Shown: positions 8,152-18,750 of the stretch, piece after piece
How positions within the stretch are numbered: the first letter of the stretch is position 1
How the letters are laid out: each line of letters starts with the position of its first letter
Assembly (NCBI RefSeq): GCF_001581925.1
Contig: NZ_LQZA01000001.1
Coordinates: forward strand, 186,001 to 250,000
Origin: Ferrovum sp. PN-J185
GTDB lineage: Bacteria > Pseudomonadota > Gammaproteobacteria > Burkholderiales > Ferrovaceae
DNA length: 64,000 bases
Direction: 5' to 3'
The notes under the pieces: generated by a model
Databases searched by the model: none
The model's input: the letters and a program-made list of their open reading frames with translations, nothing else
What the model was told of the DNA's origin: nothing
Position numbers and translations under genes: made by a program

Positions 8152-9098
8152 TAACGAGCCAACCCTCTCCATCTCAATCAACACATATTAGTGTGCTTCT
8201 AGCTGAAGCCATAGATGCTTTAGCCATTGTTCCTGACGGCGTATATGTGGATGGTACTTTTGGACGGGGAGGACACGCTCGCGCAATTTTAAATCAATTA
8301 GGACCGCACGGAAAACTGATTGCTTTTGATCGTGATCCTGAGGCTTATTTAATCGGTCAACAATGGCAAGATAGCCGTCTTCACTTTGTTCACGCCCGTT
8401 TTTCTGAAATGCAACACAAACTGTCAGAGCTTGGTATTAGCAAAGTAAACGGTATTTTACTGGATCTAGGAGTGTCTTCTCCGCAATTAGATGAACCGCA
8501 ACGTGGTTTTAGTTTTCGCTTTGATGGGCCTCTTGATATGAGAATGAACCCTGCAGTGGGGTTGTCAGCCAAAGACTGGTTAGAGCAAGTTGATGAAAAA
8601 GAGTTGATTCGAGTTATCCGAGATTATGGTGAGGAGCGTTTTGCAAGACAAATTGCCTCAGCCGTTATTAATCAAAGAAATATTAAGCCTCTTGAAACCA
8701 CTCAACAGTTAGCTGAGTTAATCGCTCAGGTAGTGAAAAAAAGAGAGCCAGGACTTAATCCTGCCACGCGTACTTTTCAGGCTATTCGTATATTTATTAA
8801 TAAAGAATTAGAAGAAATAGAAGAGGTATTACCACAAACTCTTTCTCTTTTAAAAGAGGAGGGAAGGGTGGTGGTGATTAGTTTTCACTCTTTAGAAGAC
8901 CGCTTGGTTAAACAGTTTTTTAAACGCCATTCGTCACCACCAGAAATTCCTCGAGGTCTTGCTATTCCTGAGTCGCAAAGACCGCAACCATTACTTCGTT
9001 TGGTTGGTAAAAGTATCAGAGCATCTGAAAATGAGCAGCAGTCAAACCCTCGCAGTCGCAGTGCCATAATGCGTATCGCTGAGAGGTGTGCGGCATGA
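8148..9098 (+). CDS. rsmH: 16S rRNA (cytosine(1402)-N(4))-methyltransferase
   Basis: RsmH methylates C1402 of 16S rRNA in the ribosome decoding centre, using S-adenosylmethionine. I placed the start at GTG 8148, which overlaps the mraZ stop (GTGA) and gives 316 residues, close to the 313 of E. coli; the frame is open further upstream, but that part lies inside mraZ. Visible features are HISVLLAEAID, the SAM loop VDGTFGRGGHARAIL, the LLDLGVSSPQLD motif, and the C-terminal VVISFHSLEDRLVK and NPRSRSA segments. It is the second gene of the dcw cluster and overlaps ftsL by 4 bases. Confidence 0.96.
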   Translation: MITSQPSPSQSTHISVLLAEAIDALAIVPDGVYVDGTFGRGGHARAILNQLGPHGKLIAFDRDPEAYLIGQQWQDSRLHFVHARFSEMQHKLSELGISKVNGILLDLGVSSPQLDEPQRGFSFRFDGPLDMRMNPAVGLSAKDWLEQVDEKELIRVIRDYGEERFARQIASAVINQRNIKPLETTQQLAELIAQVVKKREPGLNPATRTFQAIRIFINKELEEIEEVLPQTLSLLKEEGRVVVISFHSLEDRLVKQFFKRHSSPPEIPRGLAIPESQRPQPLLRLVGKSIRASENEQQSNPRSRSAIMRIAERCAA

Positions 9099-9373
9099 AT
9101 CGTCTTAACTTAATACTATTTTTATTAGTCGCATTGATGTCTCTTGCAGTAGTCAATGCGCAGCATCGCTCGCGTGTTCTTTTTATGGATTTACAAAAAG
9201 AACATGATTACGCACTACAGTTACACAATGATTGGAATGAATTACAAATTCAGCAAGGATCGTTAACTTCAAGTAAGCGCATTGAAGAGGGCGCGATACG
9301 TGAGTTACAAATGCACTCTCCATTACCAAGTAAGGTGAAGTTAATTATTTCATCAGCGCAAGGTGCATCATGA
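9095..9373 (+). CDS. ftsL: Cell division protein FtsL
   Basis: FtsL is a small bitopic inner-membrane protein that joins FtsB and FtsQ and helps activate the FtsWI septal synthase. The 92-residue protein has a membrane span directly after a very short cytosolic tail (residues 5-25), then a periplasmic helix with coiled-coil character (MDLQKEHDYALQLHNDWNELQ). FtsL sequences diverge fast, so position is the strongest evidence: it sits between rsmH and ftsI with 4-base ATGA overlaps at both ends. I took ATG 9095 rather than the GTG at 9086. Confidence 0.88.
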   Translation: MNRLNLILFLLVALMSLAVVNAQHRSRVLFMDLQKEHDYALQLHNDWNELQIQQGSLTSSKRIEEGAIRELQMHSPLPSKVKLIISSAQGAS

Positions 9374-11103
9374 AGTTTGATCCTAAACCTCAATCTCGAT
9401 TTAATTTTAAGTTAGAAGGATGGCGATCCCGCGTATTGCTGTTGTTTTTAATGGGATGGTTTGTGGTACTTGTTGGTCGAGATATGTATTTACAAGGCTT
9501 TAACGCAAGCTTTTTGCAGCATAAAGGGCAAGAGCGTTATAGCCGAGTGATAGATATTCCTGCGAACAGAGGCATTATTCGTGATCGTAACGGTGTACCG
9601 CTTGCCATTAGTGTGCCATCTGAATCTATTCTCGCAAGCCGTGAGAATGTTGATATCGATGAACATCAAGAAAGAAAGCTTGCTAGTTTGCTGGGTATTG
9701 ATGTTGATGAGCTAAAACAAAAACTCGATGAGGGTAAACATAATATTGTTTACTTAAAACGACAAGTTAGTCCCGCAGTGGCTGATCAAATTATGCGTCT
9801 TGATATTACGGGATTGTTTCCTCAGCGTGGTTATCATCGGGCTTATCCAAAAGGTGAGGAGGTGGCTCACGTAATCGGTTTTACGAATGCAGATGATATT
9901 GGCCAAGAGGGGATCGAATATGCTTATCAGCATTCCTTGGGTGGACGTGATGGTGCAAAAAGAGTCATTAAAGATCGTGCAGGACACATCATTGAAGATG
10001 AACAAAATATTCGTGTTTCACGACCCGGTCAAGATGTAACACTCAGTATTGATTATCGAATCCAACATTTGGCTTATCGTGAACTAAGTAAAGCAGTTGA
10101 GCAACACCACGCGCAAGCTGGATCGGTCATTGTTGTAGATAGTCTTACTGGTGAAATATTGGCTTTGGCTAATTGCCCTAATTACGATCCTAATGATCGC
10201 CATCATTTGTCAGGAGCTCAACTGAGAAATCGTGCTTTAACAGACTCTTATGAGCCAGGCTCAACGCTCAAACCTTTTACAATTGCGACCGCGCTTGAAT
10301 TAGGAAAAGTCACACCAAACACGATTATTCCCACCACGGGTGGTGTCATGACCATTGGTCCAGCCAGAATTCATGATACCCATCATTCAGAGGAATTAAC
10401 TGTTTCTCAAGTTATTCAGCGATCAAGTAACGTCGGGGCTGCGAGAATTGCGTTGTCTCTAAATCCTAAAGACATGTGGAATACATTTACCGATGCAGGG
10501 TTTGGTCTGCCACCTAAATTGGGTTTTCCGGGTGAAACAGGAGGAAAAGTTCGACCATACAGAACCTGGCGCCCTATTGAGCAAGCAACTATGGCTTATG
10601 GTAATGGTATTTCAGTTAGTCTAGCTCAACTCGCTCAAGCGTACACGATTTTTGCTAACCATGGCATGTTAAAACCATTGTCAATTGTTAAAGTTAATGG
10701 GCCTGTTACCGGTCGACAGGTGTTTTCTGCGAAAACTGCTGACGAAGTAAAAGCAATGCTAGAAATGGTAGTTCAACCGGGCGGCACAGCAATTGAGGCT
10801 CAGGTAAAAGGATATCGTGTCGCAGGAAAAACCGGGACTGCGCACAAGGTAAGTGGACGTCATTATGGTAATCATTATGTTGCTTCTTTTGTAGGGTTTG
10901 CTCCTGCATCTAGCCCACGTTATGTGATTGCAGTAATGGTTGATGATCCCCAAGGTGCGGTGTACTACGGTGGGGAGGTTGCTGCTCCTGTGTTTTCTGT
11001 ACTGATGGGTAGCGTACTTCAAATGAATGGAGTGCCCCCAGATGATCCTGGCTCGGGTGATTATCACATCACAACGAAAAGTGATGCAGCAGAGGATACC
11101 TGA
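9370..11103 (+). CDS. ftsI: Peptidoglycan D,D-transpeptidase FtsI (PBP3)
   Basis: FtsI crosslinks septal peptidoglycan. It has an N-terminal membrane anchor (about residues 22-38), a non-catalytic dimerisation domain beginning near IPANRGIIRDRNG, and a penicillin-binding transpeptidase domain. Active-site motifs are intact: SxxK at 298-301 (Ser298), SxN at 352-354 and KTG at 487-489. The 577-residue length is normal. It overlaps ftsL by 4 bases and murE by 1 base (TGATG). It works with FtsW, encoded 5.4 kb downstream. Confidence 0.97.
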   Translation: MKFDPKPQSRFNFKLEGWRSRVLLLFLMGWFVVLVGRDMYLQGFNASFLQHKGQERYSRVIDIPANRGIIRDRNGVPLAISVPSESILASRENVDIDEHQERKLASLLGIDVDELKQKLDEGKHNIVYLKRQVSPAVADQIMRLDITGLFPQRGYHRAYPKGEEVAHVIGFTNADDIGQEGIEYAYQHSLGGRDGAKRVIKDRAGHIIEDEQNIRVSRPGQDVTLSIDYRIQHLAYRELSKAVEQHHAQAGSVIVVDSLTGEILALANCPNYDPNDRHHLSGAQLRNRALTDSYEPGSTLKPFTIATALELGKVTPNTIIPTTGGVMTIGPARIHDTHHSEELTVSQVIQRSSNVGAARIALSLNPKDMWNTFTDAGFGLPPKLGFPGETGGKVRPYRTWRPIEQATMAYGNGISVSLAQLAQAYTIFANHGMLKPLSIVKVNGPVTGRQVFSAKTADEVKAMLEMVVQPGGTAIEAQVKGYRVAGKTGTAHKVSGRHYGNHYVASFVGFAPASSPRYVIAVMVDDPQGAVYYGGEVAAPVFSVLMGSVLQMNGVPPDDPGSGDYHITTKSDAAEDT

Positions 11104-12605
11104 TGATTAATTCTGTTAAGTACCCTCTTCCTCCTGGCCGCGGTGAGTTTAAACAAACCGCGGCCCAATTGCATTCGGAACTACGAATTCAAGAGTTAAC
11201 CGCGGACAGTAGAAGCGTTAAACAAGGCGATACCTTTGTTGCTTATAAAGGTGATCGAGTCGATGGACGAGATTATATTGCTGATGCCATTGAGCGTGGG
11301 GCGCAGTCGATAATTTGGGATCCAGAGGGCTTTGATTGGCCGATGAAATGGCAAACGCTTAACCATCGCTCGGTGGTTAATTTGAAAGGCAACATTAGTG
11401 CTATTGCGGCTGAAGTATATGGTAATCCAAGTCAGCGACTAAGAGTGACTGGTGTAACAGGCACCAATGGTAAGAGTAGCTGTAGTCTGTGGTTGACTCA
11501 ATTGTTATCGCGTATAAAAGGTAAGTGCGCTGTTATGGGTACTTTAGGTAATGGTATCTGGCCGCAGTTAAGTGAATCTCACAATACCACTGCTGATGCA
11601 ATTGAGTGCCAGAAGTGGCTTAAACGCTTTGTTGATCAGCATTGTAAAGACTGTGTTATGGAAGTATCGTCCCATGGGCTAGTTCAGGGACGTGTTGGTG
11701 CAGTTACATTTACCGGTGCCATATTTACTAATTTAACCCGTGATCATTTAGATTATCACGGAACTATGGAAGCGTATTCTGAAGCAAAAGCATTGCTTTT
11801 CCAGGCGCAAGGTTTACAGTGGGCTGTTATTAATTATGATGATGAATTCGGTAAGCAGTTACTACATCGTTACCGTACTACTATTCCTCAAGTCATCGGT
11901 TATTCACTAACAGTAACTAATCGTCCCGGTATTTTATCTGCTACCAATATTAAATTGACTGCCCAAGGAGCAGAGTTTGATCTTACTTTTGAAGGAGAGA
12001 CTTACCATATATTCAGTCCATTATTAGGACGTTTTAATATCGCCAATTTAATGGCAGTTCTCGCTGCATTACTATGCCTTGATATTGATCTTAAACAAAC
12101 GGTAAGGCTTATTGCATCGCTTACTCCTCCCTCTGGAAGATTAGAGAAAATTGTTGCTAAAAATGGTTTTGTAGCAGTCATCGATTATGCTCACACTCCC
12201 GACGCTTTAGAGCAAGTGTTAGTAACGCTTAGAGAAATTACTCCTGATCATAATAAACTCATTTGTGTATTCGGTTGTGGCGGTAATCGTGATAAAGGAA
12301 AACGCCCCCTCATGGGAAAAGTGGTCGATCAGTTTGCTGATCAAATTATTATCACAAATGATAATCCACGTGATGAGGAACCAGACGAAATAATTCGTGC
12401 AATTCAATCCGGTATGACTGGAGTCAGTGACATTATTCTTGATCGTCGTTTGGCTATTGAGTATGCCCTGGATTGTGCCTGTCCAGGTGATATTGTTCTT
12501 GTGGCTGGTAAAGGGCATGAAGACTATCAAGAAATAAAAGGGATCAAACATTACTTTAGCGATCAGCAGATTGTAAAAGACTATCTACAAAGGAGTGAGG
12601 CATGA
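11103..12605 (+). CDS. murE: UDP-MurNAc-L-Ala-D-Glu--meso-diaminopimelate ligase
   Basis: MurE adds the third amino acid to the peptidoglycan stem peptide. The 500-residue protein shows the Mur-ligase order: an N-terminal UDP-binding domain (TADSRSVKQGDTFVA), the central ATP site TGTNGKSS, the HNTTAD segment, and a C-terminal domain carrying DNPR (in TNDNPRDEEP), the motif that marks meso-diaminopimelate rather than lysine specificity. This agrees with the dapC/dapD/dapE genes at 47-51 kb. The start overlaps the ftsI stop by one base, and the end overlaps murF by four. Some proteobacteria fuse murE and murF; here they are separate. Confidence 0.97.
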   Translation: MINSVKYPLPPGRGEFKQTAAQLHSELRIQELTADSRSVKQGDTFVAYKGDRVDGRDYIADAIERGAQSIIWDPEGFDWPMKWQTLNHRSVVNLKGNISAIAAEVYGNPSQRLRVTGVTGTNGKSSCSLWLTQLLSRIKGKCAVMGTLGNGIWPQLSESHNTTADAIECQKWLKRFVDQHCKDCVMEVSSHGLVQGRVGAVTFTGAIFTNLTRDHLDYHGTMEAYSEAKALLFQAQGLQWAVINYDDEFGKQLLHRYRTTIPQVIGYSLTVTNRPGILSATNIKLTAQGAEFDLTFEGETYHIFSPLLGRFNIANLMAVLAALLCLDIDLKQTVRLIASLTPPSGRLEKIVAKNGFVAVIDYAHTPDALEQVLVTLREITPDHNKLICVFGCGGNRDKGKRPLMGKVVDQFADQIIITNDNPRDEEPDEIIRAIQSGMTGVSDIILDRRLAIEYALDCACPGDIVLVAGKGHEDYQEIKGIKHYFSDQQIVKDYLQRSEA

Positions 12606-13987
12606 GTCAGATAAATACTCCTATGATGACTCTTGGGCAGTTAGCTCATTATTTATCTCTACCGCTTAAAGTAGATCAACAAGATGACCCAGTCAGTCGC
12701 ATTAGTATAGACAGCCGATCAATTGGTCAAGGTGATGTGTTTTTTGCGTTACATGGGGATCAGTTCGATGGCCACGATTATGTTGTTCAAGCATTAGCAA
12801 AAGGGGCATTATGCGCAGTAGTCAGAGAGGATTGGGTGGTACCCTCAACGATATCTGAGCAGCGATTATTAAAAGTAAAGGATACTTTGCTCAGTTTGGG
12901 GCAATTGGCTCAAGCTTGGCGCAAACATATTAATCCTTTTGTCATTGCTCTAACTGGTAGTAATGGTAAAACAACAGTTAAAGAAATGACTGCAGCTATT
13001 TTACGCGAGCATAGTCTCACCCTAGGTTATGACATTAATTCCGTGTTGGCGACGGAAGGTAACTTAAATAATGCAATAGGCGTTCCTTTGACTTTATTGA
13101 GGTTACGTCCCGAACATCGATTTGCTGTGATTGAGATGGGCATGAATCATGAAGGAGAAATTGCTTATCTATCTAACATGGCGAAACCTGATGTGGCATT
13201 AATTAATACTGTTCAAAGAGCGCATATCGGCTTACTTGGTTCAATTGAGGCGATTGCTCGTGCTAAAAGTGAGATTTTTGAAGGATTAGATGCAGATGGG
13301 GTGGCTGTTTATCCCACCGATCTTTCAACGAGTGCCATTCTTAGCCAACGAGCTCAACCTCATCGTCAATTGTCTTTTGCAATTAGCGCACAAGCACATA
13401 TTACTGGAGCCATTGATGGCCGGGTACTTACGGTTTCAGGATTTGGAGAAACCATCAAAGTACGTTTACAAATTCCTGGTCGGCATAACCAAGAAAATGC
13501 TTTGGCTGTGATAGCAGCCTGTCTTGCAACAGGTGTTGGAGCCACACAAATTATTAAGGGATTAGAACAGTTCACTGGTGTACCAGGTCGACTGCAAATG
13601 CAGTTTTCTGCTCTGGGTGCGTTAGTTATTGATGACACCTATAACGCAAACCCTGATTCTGTTTTTGCTGCCATTGGCGTCTTAAGTGAGCGTGAAGGTA
13701 GAAAAATATTTGTATTGGGTGATCTAGGGGAGCTTGGGGAATTTGCAGATGAGCTCCATGCAGAAGTGGGATTAAAGGCAAAACGAGCAGGTATTGATGA
13801 TCTTTTTACTTTAGGTGAATTAACTCAGCGCAGTGCACTAAGTTTTGGTGAAGGGGCGCATCACTGCGAGTCGGTGGATCAGATTGTCAGTACATTAAAG
13901 CCACAATTGAATCGCGACACAACTGTGCTGGTGAAAGGATCTCGTTTTATGAAAATGGAACGAGTAGTAGAAGGATTACTGCAATGA
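12602..13987 (+). CDS. murF: UDP-MurNAc-tripeptide--D-alanyl-D-alanine ligase
   Basis: MurF attaches the D-Ala-D-Ala dipeptide, completing the UDP-MurNAc pentapeptide in the cytoplasm. The 461-residue protein has the N-terminal [17 protein letters not shown] segment, the ATP loop TGSNGKTT, the [13 protein letters not shown] stretch and [12 protein letters not shown] in the C-terminal half. It overlaps murE by 4 bases and ends 19 bases before mraY. Its dipeptide substrate comes from Ddl, which is not encoded in this cluster. Confidence 0.97.
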   Translation: MSQINTPMMTLGQLAHYLSLPLKVDQQDDPVSRISIDSRSIGQGDVFFALHGDQFDGHDYVVQALAKGALCAVVREDWVVPSTISEQRLLKVKDTLLSLGQLAQAWRKHINPFVIALTGSNGKTTVKEMTAAILREHSLTLGYDINSVLATEGNLNNAIGVPLTLLRLRPEHRFAVIEMGMNHEGEIAYLSNMAKPDVALINTVQRAHIGLLGSIEAIARAKSEIFEGLDADGVAVYPTDLSTSAILSQRAQPHRQLSFAISAQAHITGAIDGRVLTVSGFGETIKVRLQIPGRHNQENALAVIAACLATGVGATQIIKGLEQFTGVPGRLQMQFSALGALVIDDTYNANPDSVFAAIGVLSEREGRKIFVLGDLGELGEFADELHAEVGLKAKRAGIDDLFTLGELTQRSALSFGEGAHHCESVDQIVSTLKPQLNRDTTVLVKGSRFMKMERVVEGLLQ

Positions 13988-14006
13988 TAAAAAAGAGATA
14001 TTTAAC

Positions 14007-15098
14007 ATGTTGCTAGCACTGACACATTGGTTAGGACAAACCATGGGAATACATGGTTTTCATGTATTTGATTACATTACACTACGGGCAGTACTGGCTA
14101 CCTTAACAGCATTAACTATGTCTTTCATGATTGGACCTGCAATGATCCGACAATTAACGGCTTATAAGATTGGTCAAGCTGTAAGAACAGATGGACCGCA
14201 AAGTCATTTGATTAAGAGTGGAACGCCCACCATGGGGGGAGCTTTAATTCTGGTTGCCATTATTGTGACCACTCTACTTTGGGCTGATCTCTCTAATCGC
14301 TATATTTGGTTGTGTTTAATCGTTTTGGTTGGCTTTGGTGTAATTGGCTGGGTAGATGACTACCGTAAAGTGGTTTACCGTAATCCCAAAGGGTTGTCAG
14401 CTAAAGCGAAGTTTTTCTGGCAGTCGGTTATTGCCTTATGTGTAGCTACTTATTTGGCTTACATGGCAACAAGTCCTGCTGAAACAGAATTAATTGTTCC
14501 TTTTTTCAAAAGCATAAAGCTGCCATTGGGAAGTCTTGGATTTATTATTCTTACCTATTTTGTCATTGTCGGTAGTAGTAACGCAGTGAATTTAACTGAT
14601 GGCTTAGATGGATTGGCTATTATGCCAACAGCCATGATTTCCGCTGCACTTTCTATATTCGCGTATGTTGCTGGCAATAAAATTTTTGCAGCCTATCTTG
14701 CTTTTCCAAGTATTCCCGGTGCCGGTGAATTGGTGGTTTTTTGTGCTGCAATGACTGGTGCGGGTCTTGCTTTTCTTTGGTTTAACGCTTATCCAGCAGA
14801 AGTCTTCATGGGTGACGTTGGGGCCTTAGCTCTTGGCGCAGCACTGGGGCTCGTAGCAGTAATTGTGCGTCAAGAGATTGTTTTATTTGTTATGGGCGGA
14901 GTATTTGTTCTCGAAACATTATCAGTGGTACTTCAGGTTGCATCATTTAAATTAACAGGAAATCGTATTTTTAGAATGGCTCCTGTACATCATCACTTTG
15001 AGTTGAAAGGATGGAAAGAAAACCAGGTGGTAGTTCGTTTTTGGATAATTACCATTATTTTAATTTTAGCTGGGTTATCTACACTAAAAATCAGGTAA
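14007..15098 (+). CDS. mraY: Phospho-N-acetylmuramoyl-pentapeptide transferase
   Basis: MraY moves phospho-MurNAc-pentapeptide onto undecaprenyl phosphate, making lipid I at the inner membrane. The 363-residue polytopic protein (about ten spans) has the family's [30 protein letters not shown] (catalytic Asp region), [19 protein letters not shown] and the cytosolic [13 protein letters not shown] segment. Lengths and motifs are typical of Gram-negatives. Gaps are 19 bases to murF and 6 to murD. Confidence 0.98.
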   Translation: MLLALTHWLGQTMGIHGFHVFDYITLRAVLATLTALTMSFMIGPAMIRQLTAYKIGQAVRTDGPQSHLIKSGTPTMGGALILVAIIVTTLLWADLSNRYIWLCLIVLVGFGVIGWVDDYRKVVYRNPKGLSAKAKFFWQSVIALCVATYLAYMATSPAETELIVPFFKSIKLPLGSLGFIILTYFVIVGSSNAVNLTDGLDGLAIMPTAMISAALSIFAYVAGNKIFAAYLAFPSIPGAGELVVFCAAMTGAGLAFLWFNAYPAEVFMGDVGALALGAALGLVAVIVRQEIVLFVMGGVFVLETLSVVLQVASFKLTGNRIFRMAPVHHHFELKGWKENQVVVRFWIITIILILAGLSTLKIR

Positions 15099-15104
15099 GG
15101 AATT

Positions 15105-16481
15105 ATGCAAGGCTTATTTAACTCACAACAAACAATACTTGTACTCGGTCTAGGTGAGACGGGTGCCTCGGTATTGCGTTGGCTAGAGCATTTTCCTGAA
15201 TTGACAGTGATTGCTGCTGACACCAGAGATCACCCCCCCCAACTGGCTCTTTTAAATAATAGCTTTCCAAGAGTGCGTTTTTTTTGTGGAACAGATACCG
15301 AAATTGCCTGCCAACAGGCTGATGTCATTATCGTGAGCCCAGGAGTTCCTTTATCTTATACTCCACTTAGCGTTGCGCAGCAACGAGGTGCTCTTGTGTT
15401 AGGTGATGTAGAAGTATTCGCAAGAGTAATCAATCAGTTGTCACACAAACCAATTGTTATTGGTATTACAGGTTCTAATGGTAAAAGTACCGTGACAACA
15501 ATGGTGGGGGAAATCCTAAAACATGCCGGGTATCACACCGCTGTAGTTGGCAATATCGGAACGCCAGTATTAGATGTGATGGCAGAGAGTCATTCTATAC
15601 AAGCCTACGTGTTAGAACTATCTAGTTTTCAATTAGAAACCACTCACAACCTCTATTTAGATGCTGCAACAGTACTCAATGTAAGCGAGGATCATTTAGA
15701 TCGCTATCAAGATATGGATAGTTATGCTGCTGCTAAGGAGCGTATTTTTAGGTACTGTAAACAACGCATTGTAAATCGCCAGGATACTTATTCTTGGGCA
15801 ATGTCTGAGCCTACCAGTTGGTCTTTTGGTTTGGATCAATCCGTAAATACAAATGATTGGGGTATTGAGCACAAAGATAATGAAGTGTGGATATCTCATG
15901 GCCAGAGCACATGTTTGAAATTGAGTTCTTTTCCGCTTGCTGGATTACATAATGCTGCCAATGCCATGGCCGCCTTAGCCTTAACCTATGCGGTAGGAGT
16001 TAATCCGAGCGTGGCCGTTGAGGCGTTAATGAAATTCAAAGGGTTGCCTCATCGAGTGGAGCCTGTTGCAACTCATAATCAGATTACTTTCTACGATGAT
16101 TCCAAAGGGACCAACGTGGGGGCGACAGTTGCTGCATTAGAAGGGTTGCCTCAAAAGGTGGTATTGATAGCTGGTGGAGATGGAAAAGGTCAAGATTTTT
16201 CACCCTTGTCTCCCGCATTAAATAAACATGGTCGTGCGTTAGTGTTGATTGGAAGAGACGCGCCATTGATTGAACAAGCCACTCTTCATTGTGGAATTCC
16301 AATTGATCATGCTCGTGATATGAAAGAAGCAGTGGTGAAAGCCATGCATTTTGCACAAACAGGTGATGCTGTTTTGTTGTCCCCAGCTTGTGCTAGTTTT
16401 GATATGTTCGATAATTATTTGCATAGAGCACAAGTATTTATTCAATCTGTTAAAGATGTGATTGAGGAGAGAGCGTCATGA
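15105..16481 (+). CDS. murD: UDP-MurNAc-L-alanine--D-glutamate ligase
   Basis: MurD adds D-glutamate to UDP-MurNAc-L-Ala. The 458-residue protein begins with a Rossmann-like UDP domain (LVLGLGETGAS), has the ATP loop GITGSNGKST, the NVSEDHLDRY stretch and the DDSKGTN segment typical of MurD, ending with LLSPACASFDMFDNY. An AAGGA ribosome site lies just before the ATG. The gene overlaps ftsW by 4 bases. Confidence 0.97.
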   Translation: MQGLFNSQQTILVLGLGETGASVLRWLEHFPELTVIAADTRDHPPQLALLNNSFPRVRFFCGTDTEIACQQADVIIVSPGVPLSYTPLSVAQQRGALVLGDVEVFARVINQLSHKPIVIGITGSNGKSTVTTMVGEILKHAGYHTAVVGNIGTPVLDVMAESHSIQAYVLELSSFQLETTHNLYLDAATVLNVSEDHLDRYQDMDSYAAAKERIFRYCKQRIVNRQDTYSWAMSEPTSWSFGLDQSVNTNDWGIEHKDNEVWISHGQSTCLKLSSFPLAGLHNAANAMAALALTYAVGVNPSVAVEALMKFKGLPHRVEPVATHNQITFYDDSKGTNVGATVAALEGLPQKVVLIAGGDGKGQDFSPLSPALNKHGRALVLIGRDAPLIEQATLHCGIPIDHARDMKEAVVKAMHFAQTGDAVLLSPACASFDMFDNYLHRAQVFIQSVKDVIEERAS

Positions 16482-17638
16482 AAGTTTTGTCTACTCCCAA
16501 ATTACTTAGATCTGAATATGATATCGCTCTGTTTTGGGCGGTTCTTGGATTGTTAGCAATTGGAGTGGTGATGGTGTATTCAGCCTCTATTGCTAGCGCA
16601 GAAGCGGACCGACATACAGGGTTTCATTCTACCTACTACTTTATTCGACAGTTGATCTATGTGAGTGCTGCCATGATGGCCGGGATAATGGCCTTTCAGA
16701 TCAAAGTGGAAACATGGCAAAAACTTGCTCCTTATCTCTTTTTTGCTGTTGGCATTCCTATGTTGATATTGGTATTGGTACCTGGTATTGGCAAAGAGGT
16801 AAACGGGAGTAGACGTTGGTTGTCATTGCTTGTTTTTAACTTACAACCCTCCGAGTTCATGAAGTTTTTTGTGGTGTTATACGCCGCTGATTACACAGTG
16901 AGAAAGGCGGCTTTCATGCATAGTCTGACCAAGGGCTTTTTCCCAATGGGGCTTGTCATGATTCTGGTTGGTTACTTTTTGTTAAAAGAGCCGGATTTTG
17001 GGGCTTTGGTGGTGATGACCGCTATTACTGCCTCGATTTTGTTTTTGGGGGGATTAAATTGGCGTTTATTTGTAATTTTAATGGCGCTATTATCAGTAGC
17101 CTTTGTGTTTTTAGTGATTATGTCTCCCTATCGCTTTAATCGCTTAATTTGGTTTTGGCATCCATGGGCTGATCCGTTCGGTAAAGGCTACCAATTAACT
17201 CACGCTCTTATTGCTTTTGGCCATGGTGGTTGGTTTGGGGTGGGACTAGGCGCTAGTGTTGAAAAACAATTATATCTACCAGAAGCACACACAGACTTCT
17301 TAATGGCAGTGATAGCTGAGGAATTAGGGTTTGTTGGGGTACTTTTCACTTTGAGTTTGTTTGTGTTTGTAGTATGGCGCTCCTTTGCTATAGGGCGACG
17401 AGCAGCGGCTTTAGGTAATCATTTTGGTGCCTTAGTAGCGCAAGGTGTAGGGGTGTGGATAGCAGTACAAACCATTGTGAATGTTGGTGTAAATATGGGC
17501 ATGCTGCCCACTAAAGGACTCACCTTGCCACTATTAAGTTATGGTGGGTCAGGTATTGTCTCTAACTTATTGGCGCTAGCCATACTCATGCGTATTGATT
17601 ACGAGTTACGTGTTTCTCCTCGAGTGAGGATGTCATGA
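16478..17638 (+). CDS. ftsW: Septal peptidoglycan glycosyltransferase FtsW (SEDS family)
   Basis: FtsW polymerises lipid II at the septum together with FtsI. The 386-residue protein is polytopic (about ten spans). SEDS landmarks are present: VMVYSAS in the first span, NGSRRWL followed by LQPSEFMKFF, KEPDFGA, the extracellular PEAHTDFLMAVIAEELGF loop, and the final GLTLPLLSYGGSG. It starts within the murD stop (4-base overlap) and overlaps murG by 4. FtsW rather than RodA is chosen because of the dcw position between murD and murG. Confidence 0.97.
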   Translation: MKVLSTPKLLRSEYDIALFWAVLGLLAIGVVMVYSASIASAEADRHTGFHSTYYFIRQLIYVSAAMMAGIMAFQIKVETWQKLAPYLFFAVGIPMLILVLVPGIGKEVNGSRRWLSLLVFNLQPSEFMKFFVVLYAADYTVRKAAFMHSLTKGFFPMGLVMILVGYFLLKEPDFGALVVMTAITASILFLGGLNWRLFVILMALLSVAFVFLVIMSPYRFNRLIWFWHPWADPFGKGYQLTHALIAFGHGGWFGVGLGASVEKQLYLPEAHTDFLMAVIAEELGFVGVLFTLSLFVFVVWRSFAIGRRAAALGNHFGALVAQGVGVWIAVQTIVNVGVNMGMLPTKGLTLPLLSYGGSGIVSNLLALAILMRIDYELRVSPRVRMS

Positions 17639-18750
17639 GTAACCCTACTGTATTCATCATGGCGGGCGGTACTGGGGGGCATGTGTTCCCCGCTTTGGCT
17701 CTGGCAGATCAATTACGTGCTCAACAATGGCGAGTAATTTGGCTTGGCTCTGAGCAAGGAATGGAGGCGAAACTTGTACCAGAAAAAGGATATTGTTTAG
17801 AGACGATTGCTATCAAAGGTATGCGCGGTAATGGTGTAATGCGATATATTCGTGCGCCTTGGATGATTTATCAAGCCACCCGACGTGCTTGTAAATTATA
17901 TCGATATTATCGTCCTTCTCTTGCTGTGGGGTTTGGGGGTTTTGCCTCTTTTCCAGGTGGGATGGCAGCAAAAATTGTTGGATGTTCATTAGTTCTTCAT
18001 GAACAAAATGCAATAGCAGGTTTAACCAATCGCATTCTTGGATTATGGGCAAAGCAGGTGTATACAGGTTTTCCTGATGCCTTTAAACGGACCTCTAAAA
18101 ATGTATTAGCTAATCTACTTCCCCAACCCAAATCCATAAAATGGATTGGTAACCCTGTGAGAGAGACGATTACATCTTTGTTGCCTCCGCTACAACGTTA
18201 CCAGTCTCGACAAGGAAAATTACGTTTACTTGTTATTGGTGGCAGTCAGGGTGCACGTGCATTAAATAGAATTATTCCCGAAGCTTTGTCTCAAATGTCA
18301 TCAGAAGATCGGCCTCTTGTGACTCATCAAGGCGGCGAAAAATTATTTGAAGAACTCGAGCAATGTTACCGTTCTCATCAAGTTGAAGCACAACTCATTT
18401 CGTTTATTGATGATATGGCGACAGTATATCAACAAGCAGATTTAGTAATCTGTCGTGCTGGTGCTTTAACTGTTAGTGAATTAGCGTGCGCTGGAGTAGC
18501 AAGTCTTTTAGTTCCTTTTCCTGCGGCAGTGGATGATCACCAAACTCTGAACGCACAGTTTTTAGAAGAACAGGGTGCAGCCTACCTTGTTCAACAAAAG
18601 GATTTAACTATTGAAGGTCTTGTTAAGTTTTTGACTCATCTTAATCGACAGGATTTATCGTTAATGGCTGAGCGTGCATACCACTTAGCAAAACGACAGG
18701 CGACAGATGAATTGTATCTTGCCTGTAAGGAGTGGGGTCATGCGTCATAA
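17635..18750 (+). CDS. murG: Lipid II synthase MurG (GlcNAc transferase)
   Basis: MurG transfers GlcNAc from UDP-GlcNAc to lipid I on the cytosolic face of the inner membrane. The 371-residue GT-B protein has the glycine-rich [15 protein letters not shown] loop, [12 protein letters not shown], the second glycine loop [10 protein letters not shown] and the UDP-binding [14 protein letters not shown] stretch. Start and stop overlap ftsW (4 bases) and murC (11 bases). Confidence 0.97.
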   Translation: MSNPTVFIMAGGTGGHVFPALALADQLRAQQWRVIWLGSEQGMEAKLVPEKGYCLETIAIKGMRGNGVMRYIRAPWMIYQATRRACKLYRYYRPSLAVGFGGFASFPGGMAAKIVGCSLVLHEQNAIAGLTNRILGLWAKQVYTGFPDAFKRTSKNVLANLLPQPKSIKWIGNPVRETITSLLPPLQRYQSRQGKLRLLVIGGSQGARALNRIIPEALSQMSSEDRPLVTHQGGEKLFEELEQCYRSHQVEAQLISFIDDMATVYQQADLVICRAGALTVSELACAGVASLLVPFPAAVDDHQTLNAQFLEEQGAAYLVQQKDLTIEGLVKFLTHLNRQDLSLMAERAYHLAKRQATDELYLACKEWGHAS